In this document: positions 1 to 7,161 of the stretch, piece after piece | How the letters are laid out: each line of letters starts with the position of its first letter | Numbering within the stretch: the stretch's first letter is position 1 | Assembly: GCF_023630175.1 (NCBI RefSeq) | Contig: NZ_JALLIN010000053.1 | Location: 1 to 47,623, forward strand | Length of the DNA: 47,623 bases | Direction of reading: 5' to 3' | DNA from: Streptomyces cellostaticus | Lineage (GTDB): Bacteria > Actinomycetota > Actinomycetes > Streptomycetales > Streptomycetaceae | The notes under the pieces: generated by a model | The model's input: only the letters and a program-made list of their open reading frames with translations | Told to the model about the DNA's origin: nothing | Database searches by the model: none | Position numbers and translations under genes: made by a program

Positions 1-2
1 TC

Positions 3-2333
3 AAGGGGGACCCGGCATTGAGCCAGTCGGAGCAGGATGCGTTACCCGATTCAGTCATCCAGCAGGGCCACGACTCCATCGCACGAGCCCTGGCCCCTCT
101 CGTGGGAGGGGACGCCCGCCAGCAGCCCCACCCCTACATCGCACGCCATCTTGCCGAGCACGCCGCTCTCGCGGGAGTCCTCGACGACGACCACCTGCCG
201 CCCCCATTGCTGCCCTGGGTCGCCGGCGCCGCCGTTCGCCGACTGCTGCATCTGCCCCACCGCGGAGGGGACAACCGCTGGTGGCTGCGAGCCTGGGCGG
301 CCATCGAGCCCTACATAGCGCATGCTGACCTCCCCTCGCGTTGCTCGAGCCTGCACCTCGCCCACACGACCATGCGTTTTCCCGGCCTGCCCGCGTCAGC
401 CGTACCCCGCACCGCCCACACCTTCGACGGCTCACAACTTCGCGTGCTCTGGTCGCGCTGGGCTCCTCCCGACAACGTTCTGGCCACCCTGAACCAGAGC
501 TGCCTTGCGCTGGCCGCATCACACCGAGGCGAGGGCGAACTGATCGCCCTAGGAGCAGAAACCGGCACCATCGACCTGCTCGATGCCTCCACCGGGGGAG
601 TTGTCGGAGACCGCATCCGCGCTCATGACGGAGCCGTTCGCTGCCTCACCTGGATCTGGGACGACGACCACAAGACCTTGGTCTCGGGCAGCACCGACGG
701 CAGTGTTTGCATCTGGGATGCCGGCAGCCGTCTTCTCAACCACCGACTCATCCAAACCACCTGGATCGCCGCACTGGCCTGTTGCCGCACGCCGGCCGGG
801 GAGCTGACCGTATTCTGCATCACCGGCCAGGGTGATCTCACGTACTGGAAGGACGACGGCGAGGGCATGCGCCCGCTGGCCCTGCTGAGGCCGCATCCGG
901 CTGAGCCCTCAGCGTTCGCTGCCCTCGTGACATGCACTGCCGACGGTCAAGACGTCCTGGTCTGCGCAGGTGGCACACTCACCATCCGCAACGCTGCGAC
1001 AAACCACCATCTGGCCGAACATCCGCTGCACGCGGGAGTGCGGACCCTCACCGGCACCTCCGTTCCCGGGCAGATCGCAGCCGGCCACCACGACGGCAGC
1101 GTCACGGTGTGGACCCTGCCGGCTGCGGCGGACAAGCACCTGCCCGCCAGCGAAGAGCCGATCATCGCCCTGGCAGGGCTGGACTGCGACGGCGTGCAGC
1201 TGATGGCCGTAGGGCGCGGGAACACGATCGACCTGTGGAACCTCGGCACCTGCACCAGAGCCGGCTCCCTCACCGGCCATGCTGACACCGTCGTCGCCCT
1301 GCACTCAGTCCACGGCCCCCAGCCGACCATCCTGATCTCCTGCAGCAACGACAACACCATGCGCCACTGGACCGCAGAAGCCGTGCGCAACGCGCTCAAG
1401 GGCGCCACACCAGCCCCCGCGGCACTCGCCGCGGCGTCCATGGCCGCCCCGGGCACCGAACTGCGACTGGCCATCGCCTATCCGGCCCTTCTCCAGATCT
1501 GGCGCCCCCGCACCGGCACCAGCGAAGCAACCCTCACGCTTCCCGCCGCAGAGGCTGCCACCGCTCTCACCTGGCATCCGGACACCGACACACCTCAACT
1601 GCTCTGGTCCGCATCCGACTGCACCGTCCGCGTGTGGCAGCCACTCGCCGCGGACACCGACCCGATCGTGTTCGCCGGCCACCAGCAGACCATCCGACGT
1701 ATGGCGACCTGCACCCACAACGGTGCCTGCCTGCTCATCAGCAGCGACGACTACACCGTTCGGCTATGGGACATGACAACACGCCAGCCCCTGCACATCT
1801 GGCAGCACCCCTATCGCATCAGCTCCATCACCGCCACCACGGGCCGCGACGACGCCCTCTGGATCGCCACCGGCAGCGCGGACGACCATGTCCGAATGTG
1901 GCATCCCGCACACAACGAACCCCATCGCGCTTTCCCCTGCCACCAAGGCGTCATCAACGCCGTGGCCATCGACGCGGACAATCCGCACGGCCCGCACCTG
2001 GCCACCGCAGGTGATGCCACCCTGCGCCTGTGGAGCCTCGACGACCATACGCCCATCGGCCCGCACCTGTGCGGCCACACCGACGTCATCAACGCCGTCG
2101 CCGCATGGACAAGCCCCCGACCCCGCCCCCGCGCCTACCTCGCCAGCGCCTCACGCGACGGAACCGTACGAATCTGGGACGCCACTTCCGGCCGATGCGT
2201 CCTCCAACTCGCCGTAGGAAACCATGTCCACACCCTGACCGCGCATCCCCACCCGCACGAGCCGGTCACCACGCTCACCCTGACCGGCGAAGCAGGCGTC
2301 GTTGCTGTCGAGCTCCGCATGGATGGGTGGTGA
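3..2333 (+). CDS. WD40 double-propeller protein, probably the C-terminal part of a STAND-type ATPase (5' end cut or TTG start at 18)
   Basis: The frame is open to the left edge. A TTG at 18 has AAGGGGG eight bases upstream and could be a genuine start, giving 771 residues. The first ~130 residues contain a HPYIARHLAEHA segment that I know from the helical linker between NTPase and WD40 parts of large actinobacterial STAND proteins, so I lean towards a truncated longer protein. The rest reads as about 14 WD40 blades, with typical ends such as DGSVCIWD, DYTVRLWD and DGTVRIWD. Fourteen blades would make two seven-bladed propellers, a protein-binding sensor platform. A rare TTA leucine codon lies at 42-44. 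No ATPase motif is visible in the window, so the STAND assignment is inference. Next come a RES toxin and an Xre-like antitoxin, an accessory, defence-like context. Confidence 0.85.
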   Translation, partial: KGDPALSQSEQDALPDSVIQQGHDSIARALAPLVGGDARQQPHPYIARHLAEHAALAGVLDDDHLPPPLLPWVAGAAVRRLLHLPHRGGDNRWWLRAWAAIEPYIAHADLPSRCSSLHLAHTTMRFPGLPASAVPRTAHTFDGSQLRVLWSRWAPPDNVLATLNQSCLALAASHRGEGELIALGAETGTIDLLDASTGGVVGDRIRAHDGAVRCLTWIWDDDHKTLVSGSTDGSVCIWDAGSRLLNHRLIQTTWIAALACCRTPAGELTVFCITGQGDLTYWKDDGEGMRPLALLRPHPAEPSAFAALVTCTADGQDVLVCAGGTLTIRNAATNHHLAEHPLHAGVRTLTGTSVPGQIAAGHHDGSVTVWTLPAAADKHLPASEEPIIALAGLDCDGVQLMAVGRGNTIDLWNLGTCTRAGSLTGHADTVVALHSVHGPQPTILISCSNDNTMRHWTAEAVRNALKGATPAPAALAAASMAAPGTELRLAIAYPALLQIWRPRTGTSEATLTLPAAEAATALTWHPDTDTPQLLWSASDCTVRVWQPLAADTDPIVFAGHQQTIRRMATCTHNGACLLISSDDYTVRLWDMTTRQPLHIWQHPYRISSITATTGRDDALWIATGSADDHVRMWHPAHNEPHRAFPCHQGVINAVAIDADNPHGPHLATAGDATLRLWSLDDHTPIGPHLCGHTDVINAVAAWTSPRPRPRAYLASASRDGTVRIWDATSGRCVLQLAVGNHVHTLTAHPHPHEPVTTLTLTGEAGVVAVELRMDGW

Positions 2334-2599
2334 AGTCGAAGCTGCGCGCCCCTCAAATGCCGTAACGCGCCTCCAGTCATATGCCAGATCACGTCACACG
2401 GCACCAACCCAGCATCCAGAATGATCGTCCGGCAAAGGCCAAACGGGGAAAGCCCTGCCGCGGCAGACGCGCACATCCCGGGACCACGCCACCACCCAAC
2501 GAGCACACACCCGGGCCTGCCCACACACCACAACGCGCGGCCCGGCCACACGGCGGGCACAGCCTCCAGCACCATGGGCCCGCCCCTAAGGAGCGGCGC

Positions 2600-3286
2600 A
2601 TGGAGCAGGAGACGTACTTAGGAGCGCGGCTCATCCCAGCACCCGAGCGCGGCGTCTGGCGCCTGGGCAAGGCCAAGGATCCGCTCAAGTACAACCAGAT
2701 CACGGCGGACGACGCCGATCGCACCAGTGGCAACCGCTGGAGCCTCGTCGGCCACGGGACTCTCTACTGCGCCTCAGAGTTCGAAGGCTGCTTCGCCGAA
2801 GCCCTTGCCCCCTTCCGTGTCCACCCCGAACTACGCAACGTCATCCAGGACGACTGGCACGAGCCCTACTACATGCCCCCAAGCCACCTGCCTCTGGACT
2901 GGCGCACGCGCCACACCCTGGTCAGGCTCATGCCCGACAAAGCCGCTCGATTTCTCGACATCGACGACAACGACACCCTCAACAGCCTCCACCAAGAACT
3001 CGAACCCGTCATGGCCCGATTCGACGTCGACAAACTCACGCACGAACACGTCCAAGGGCGCGACCGGCGGATCACGCGCAGCATCGCCGCCTGGGCGCAC
3101 GAACAACGCACACTCCGCCGGGCACCCCTAATCCAGGGCATCGCCTACCGATCCCGCTTCGCTGCTCGTCAGTGCTGGGCCATCTTCGAGAGCACCCACT
3201 TGGAGGAGGTGGAGACCCAGCCCATCTGGCCCGAGACCGAGGGCCTGCGTACCGTCGCCGACGAATACGGGCTCACCATCCGATGA
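2600..3286 (+). CDS. RES-domain toxin (NAD+-degrading family, MbcT/ParT-like)
   Basis: 228 residues. ATG 2600 is chosen because AAGGAG (2588-2593) sits six bases before it. The same frame is open back to 2381, but that stretch is Pro/Arg/His-rich and looks non-coding. The RES core is clear: GNRWS, then LYCAS and FAEAL place Arg46, Tyr56 and Glu67 at the family's spacing of 10 and 11, and Ser185 lies in the later YRSRF segment. Studied RES toxins destroy NAD+ by phosphorolysis or hydrolysis and arrest growth; that activity is inferred here. Codon 7 (2618-2620) is TTA, so translation may depend on the bldA tRNA. The likely antitoxin lies downstream at 3850, not immediately upstream as in most RES-Xre pairs. 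Confidence 0.85.
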   Translation: MEQETYLGARLIPAPERGVWRLGKAKDPLKYNQITADDADRTSGNRWSLVGHGTLYCASEFEGCFAEALAPFRVHPELRNVIQDDWHEPYYMPPSHLPLDWRTRHTLVRLMPDKAARFLDIDDNDTLNSLHQELEPVMARFDVDKLTHEHVQGRDRRITRSIAAWAHEQRTLRRAPLIQGIAYRSRFAARQCWAIFESTHLEEVETQPIWPETEGLRTVADEYGLTIR

Positions 3287-3507
3287 CCAACAGCAAACCC
3301 ACGCCAATCCCTACGGAAAACCGCGTAGCCCGAACGAACGAACCTGCAGTGCCCGACGACGCCACAGGCGCCGGTCGGGGAAGTAAAGGAGCACGTCAGA
3401 CACCAACTGAGTGCCGAGCGGACGCCGTTGTCGTGCTGCGGGCCCTGTGCTTTGAAGCGAATCGGTGGAGAAGGCAGTGGGAAATCGGTACCGTAAAGCC
3501 ACGCTAA
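3283..3507 (+). CDS. possible small ORF overlapping the toxin stop (ATGA)
   Basis: An ATG at 3283 overlaps the toxin's TGA and opens a 74-residue frame beginning MTNSKPTPIP and ending WEIGTVKPR. The overlap would allow translational coupling. Third codon positions are mixed, with many A and T, so the coding signal is weak and I recognise no domain. It could be a small coupled protein or just spacer before the antitoxin gene. Confidence 0.22.
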   Translation: MTNSKPTPIPTENRVARTNEPAVPDDATGAGRGSKGARQTPTECRADAVVVLRALCFEANRWRRQWEIGTVKPR

Positions 3508-3849
3508 CAGGAAGGGGCCAGCGTGGATGCTCAGGCCGGCGGCTTACTGCCCAGGTCCGCCCCACCCACAGGCGACCCGCGGGAGCAACGCAGCGCTGGC
3601 CTCGTCCTGCCGTGCCTCTCCTGCCTCCAGGGCCCGCCTCCCGACCAACGCCAGTCGGGAAGCCAAGCACGCCGGCTCCCTGTTCGGTGTCCCCAGCCGC
3701 AACACGGGACGCAGCCACGCCCACGCCTCGGCCCTGACCCGACCGACGCCCCACGAGAACGACCGACCCGCTCTCCATCCACCCGCCGTCTGACCAGCGA
3801 CCGCGTAGCCCCAGCCGGCGCCCCGTCACGACACCAGGGAGAAGACACC
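3508..3849. other. gap between toxin and antitoxin genes
   Basis: About 340 bases without a convincing gene. A GTG at 3523 with GGAAGGGG just before it opens a frame that runs into the antitoxin, but its 109 codons are Pro/Arg/Ser-rich with no GC3 bias. I read the region as leader or promoter DNA for the antitoxin gene. No clear -10/-35 pair was found. Confidence 0.4.
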
Positions 3850-4236
3850 ATGCCAGCCACCAAGCCCAGAAGCGACGAAGCCGCGACCAAGGCTCACCTC
3901 GTCACCGTGCGCATGTCCGTCGCCGACATCGCCAGATTCCTGCAGGACAACCTCGGTCAGCGGCTCACCGCTCGCATCGCCAACCTCAGCGATCACCGGC
4001 AGGTCGGCAAATGGGCATCAGGAGAAAACGCACCCAGGCCCGAAGCGGAAGAACGCCTCCGCGCAGCGCTCCAGGTCTTCCAACTCATCCAGGATGCAGA
4101 AAGCCTCTATACAGCCCGAGCTTGGCTGATCGGCATGAACCCCCAACTCGACGACAAGGCACCCCTCGGCGTGATCGCCGAGGGGCACTACCGCGACGTC
4201 ATGATTGCAGCACGCGCATACGTCGACGGGGGTTGA
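3850..4236 (+). CDS. Xre/MbcA-like antitoxin, partner of the RES toxin
   Basis: 128 residues from ATG 3850, with AGGGAG (3836-3841) eight bases upstream. The N-terminal half reads as a helix-turn-helix-like segment (SVADIARFLQDNLG, then LSDHRQVGKWASGE). The C-terminal half has the toxin-binding pattern of the Xre/MbcA/ParS group: RAWLIGMNPQLDD, then PLGVIAEG and YRDVMIAARAYV. Such antitoxins bind and block RES enzymes and usually repress their own operon. Here the gene lies 563 bases downstream of the toxin, the reverse of the usual order, so it may have its own promoter. The pairing is inferred from family and position. Confidence 0.75.
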   Translation: MPATKPRSDEAATKAHLVTVRMSVADIARFLQDNLGQRLTARIANLSDHRQVGKWASGENAPRPEAEERLRAALQVFQLIQDAESLYTARAWLIGMNPQLDDKAPLGVIAEGHYRDVMIAARAYVDGG

Positions 4237-4332
4237 GTCGTTCCCGGAGCCCCGCTCCCGGCACGGGTGCCGCTACAGAGGTCGGCAGCGCGGCCTCCCG
4301 GCTCCTGAGCGCGAACGACGTGGCCCGATCCG

Positions 4333-4589
4333 GTGACCGAGGCCGAGATCTTCGTCGACCGGACCGGCATCTTCGGGGAGCGTCCGCACTCGGGTCCCGG
4401 CGTGTTCGCCGTCGTGGCGGACTCGCCGCACGGCTGGCAGCCGTGCTCTTCGATCCGAGCCCGGGCACCTTCTCCTGCGGCCCAGAAGCACCTGCGCACC
4501 TTCCCGCGGACATGCGTCCGGAAGCCGTATTGATCGACATGACCGGTGAAGCGGTCGAGGCCGCGCTGATCGGACCACCGTTTCCCTGA
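4333..4589 (+). pseudogene. frameshifted remnant of a small actinobacterial protein
   Basis: From GTG 4333, codons with almost all G/C third positions read VTEAEIFVDRTGIFGERPH and continue to DSPHGWQP near 4440. Sense then continues in another frame as VLFDPSPGTFSCGPEAP and on to ALIGPPFP with a stop at 4589. One missing G between CCG and TGC near 4441-4443 would restore a single ~85-residue frame. A coding-like stretch in the second frame also precedes 4333 (about 4272-4332), so the original gene may have been longer and hit twice. I do not recognise the family. It marks decayed DNA at the edge of the accessory block. Confidence 0.5.
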
Positions 4590-4858
4590 AGCGCCGGGGC
4601 ACCACCGACACGTACCCGGCGCGGACACGGGCGGCTCCTGCGCAGGGATGCTCTGTGCATTTTCGTCGACGGGACGGTTCTCGGCCCGGGAAGGCGAGGG
4701 CGGAAGAGTCCCGCCCCTACCCCACCCGCCCGGGCTGCTCTGCCCCCTGGTGGCCGGGGAGGCTCAGATGTTGCTCAGACCGCTTGCCCGGCCTCTGCCG
4801 CGATGGTCGGATCACCACGTGTTCGAGCGGCACCAGCCGTTCACCGCAAGGGGGACTC

Positions 4859-6013
4859 GTGGAACGTGACCGCCGAAGTCTGCCAGTGAGCGCCATGCGC
4901 GCAAAAGCCAGGACGGCAGCCGCGTACGCCGTCGCCGGCATGGTCCATCTCATGACAGCCGCGCTGTTCATCGGCAGTGTGCTGCTGATCGTCATCGGAT
5001 GGCGCACGGTTGTTCAGCCGATGATGGGCCTGGCGCTTCTGGGCCTGGCTCTTGCCATGCGTCCGCGGAGCGGACACCTGAATCCCGACCTGCCCACGCT
5101 GCGAGAGGCAGACGCCCCGGCGTTGTTCGACCTGTTGGGCGGCATAGCCGGCACGTGCGGGGTGCGGCCCCCCGATTCGGTCCAGCTCACTCCGGAGTTC
5201 TCGGTCACCGTCACCCACTACGGGTTCCCCCGGAAGCGCTGCCTTGTTGTCGGCCTCCTGCTCTGGGCCGCCTACCCGCCCCAGCAACGCGTTGCCGCCG
5301 TGGCCCATGCGCTGGCCCACGGAGCTCCTCGCAACATCCGTTCCCGTGCGTTCGTCGCCACGGCCCTCGAGTCACTGACCGCCGGGTCGTGGACCATGCG
5401 AACCAACGACACCGCGTACATCTCCTGGAATGCCGATGCTCTCGCCTTCGGCGCGGACCATGTAGCGGCCGGAGCACGGAGCTTCAACATCCGGGGCAGG
5501 ATCAGCGAGTGGGTGCTGTGGATCCCGAGGGCGGCCATGGCCGCGACAGCGCGCCTGCTGCTCTGGCTCACGCTGCCGGCCGCTCGGGGTGCACTGTTGG
5601 AGGCGGACGACGCGGCAGCCCGTACGGCGTCCCGCGAGGCCGCTGTCGCCGCGCTGAACGACCAGGACCTTGCTCGCCCCATCTGCGTGGAAGCGCATCG
5701 CCTGGTGATCGAGACGAAGACGCTCGCCCCCCGACGACCCACCGCAGTCCCTCAGCAGGACTTCTGGGAGAAACTCGCCCGTCAGGCGGCACGTCTGCGC
5801 GAACAACGGGGCCGTGATGCCACCCGTGGTTCTCTCGATGCTTCGCGCATGGCTCGGTTGAGCGCTGCGCCGACGCACCGGGCGGCGATCGCTCTGGACG
5901 AGCCCGGCTTGACTCGGATGGCCGAAGAGCTTCGCCTGCCCGAGAAGGCGGTGGTGGACAAGATGATGCGTGACGGCGTGGCGGAGGCACAGCAGCCCAT
6001 TGCGCTGCGTTGA
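4859..6013 (+). CDS. M48-like membrane protein with degenerate zinc site (HALAH)
   Basis: 384 residues from GTG 4859, which has AAGGGGG (4848-4854) just before it; GTG 4886 and ATG 4895 are later in-frame options. Two hydrophobic segments lie near the N-terminus (AAAYAVAGMVHLMTAALFI and a second around GLALLGLALAM). A soluble domain follows with M48 features: LFDLLGGIAGTCGV, then AAVAHALAH where M48 enzymes have HExxH, and a hydrophobic stretch around LLLWLTLP. The catalytic Glu is Ala, and the usual third-ligand E-x-x-A-D region reads SWNADALA. This is probably not an active protease. The C-terminal helix ends in a HR-type segment like M48 relatives. A binding or scaffold role is conceivable. 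Confidence 0.7.
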   Translation: MERDRRSLPVSAMRAKARTAAAYAVAGMVHLMTAALFIGSVLLIVIGWRTVVQPMMGLALLGLALAMRPRSGHLNPDLPTLREADAPALFDLLGGIAGTCGVRPPDSVQLTPEFSVTVTHYGFPRKRCLVVGLLLWAAYPPQQRVAAVAHALAHGAPRNIRSRAFVATALESLTAGSWTMRTNDTAYISWNADALAFGADHVAAGARSFNIRGRISEWVLWIPRAAMAATARLLLWLTLPAARGALLEADDAAARTASREAAVAALNDQDLARPICVEAHRLVIETKTLAPRRPTAVPQQDFWEKLARQAARLREQRGRDATRGSLDASRMARLSAAPTHRAAIALDEPGLTRMAEELRLPEKAVVDKMMRDGVAEAQQPIALR

Positions 6014-6266
6014 CGGGGTCGTTCGAGCGGCAGGAGCCCGCGGTCCTCGGTACGGTGCGGCTGGTGCTGAGGCATTCATCGGCCATGGGAGTGGCCAGGA
6101 GCGCCGCCCGGGACTCCTTCCGGCTGGCGGCCCACGGCACCGAGGCAGTGGCATGCCGCGATCGGTGATCCCGGCCTCGCCTCGCTGCGGCATCCGCACG
6201 CGATGGCCACCGTAGGCCCCGGGCAGTCTCCGCGTGGGCGGAGTGGATGCCACTACGGTAACGCCC

Positions 6267-6992
6267 ATGGCTGGCAACGGATTCTGGACCGTCCCCGCAG
6301 ACCGTATGACGACCGGTGGTGGGACGCGCTACGAACTCACCGTCGTGCGGCCTCCGGTGACCGTCGATGCCGGGGACCTGCCGCCCAACGACGCCGCGGC
6401 GGCTCTGGAGTTCGCTCTCTCCCTTGACGTGATCGATGAGGTGCTGGAGGACCTCGGGTCGCGTCAGGGCAGTGACAGGCTCACCGTGCGCACGCGTGCC
6501 GACCTGGACATCGTGCGGGTGGGGGTGTGGGGGAACGTCATGTCGGTGTCGGATCCCGGCTATGCGGACGACGGCAATGACACCCCGATGCTGTATCAGG
6601 CCGAGCGCTTGCGTGAACGCTTCCCCGACGCACTCGTCGTGGGTCGAGTGGAGGTGCACTGCGGGGCCGAGCACACCGAGGACCTCGTGATGCTGCCGGG
6701 CGGCCCCATGTTCCACGCGTGCGGCTGGCCGGGCGATGAGCCGTTCCTCGTGTCGGGTGATCCGGCCGCCGTCATGGCGGCCTGCGGTGTCACCGCCGGG
6801 CGGCTGGAGGACCTGGACGTTCTCTTCGACCTGGACGACGACCCGAACCAGAACGACTGGGGGGCGCTGGCGACGGCGTGCCTGGGCGAGGCGGACCCGT
6901 GGGGGCGGTCGGCTCTCTTCTCGTCGTCGCTGCGGGTGAGGCACTCCGACGCGGCGACCAGCCGTATGGAGTCCTTGTTCTTCACCCGCTGA
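6267..6992 (+). CDS. protein of unknown function
   Basis: 241 residues, acidic and soluble, with no signal peptide or membrane segment and strong G/C third positions. I do not recognise the family. It contains an early YELTVVRPPVTVDAGDLPP segment, a central RFPDALVVGRVEVHCG strand and an acidic LFDLDDDPNQNDWG segment. No Shine-Dalgarno sequence precedes ATG 6267. TACGGT at 6254-6259 could be a -10 element with transcription starting at or next to the ATG, so a leaderless message is possible. A GTG at 6234 is in frame but has no better signal. It stands alone between the M48-like gene and the surface-protein gene. Confidence 0.65.
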   Translation: MAGNGFWTVPADRMTTGGGTRYELTVVRPPVTVDAGDLPPNDAAAALEFALSLDVIDEVLEDLGSRQGSDRLTVRTRADLDIVRVGVWGNVMSVSDPGYADDGNDTPMLYQAERLRERFPDALVVGRVEVHCGAEHTEDLVMLPGGPMFHACGWPGDEPFLVSGDPAAVMAACGVTAGRLEDLDVLFDLDDDPNQNDWGALATACLGEADPWGRSALFSSSLRVRHSDAATSRMESLFFTR

Positions 6993-7052
6993 CATACCGT
7001 CAACTCCCTCTGTGCCGTCGGGGTGCGCCGCGCGGACTCGGCCTTAACTGCT

Positions 7053-7081
7053 CTTAATTTGACGGCAGTTGGGGCTAGGGT
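7053..7081 (+). promoter_or_regulatory. candidate promoter of the surface-protein gene
   Basis: CTTAAT (7053-7058) and TAGGGT (7076-7081) are 17 bases apart. This fits a housekeeping-type Streptomyces promoter with a good -10 and a weak -35. The region just upstream is locally AT-rich (TTAACTGCTCTTAATTTG). It lies about 80 bases before the chosen start codon. Confidence 0.45.
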
Positions 7082-7161
7082 GGCAGCGCGGCGCGTACAT
7101 GCCACGGGGGCCCCATGGCGTCGCCCACACCCCTGGCCCCACCAGAGGGAAGACCACACTT

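Noticed and set aside
2381..2599. 73-codon extension of the RES toxin
   Set aside because: Pro/His/Arg-rich with no coding bias; AAGGAG is correctly placed for ATG 2600.
3523..3849. GTG-initiated N-terminal extension of the antitoxin
   Set aside because: The added 109 codons lack coding bias and are Pro/Arg-rich, while ATG 3850 has its own Shine-Dalgarno.
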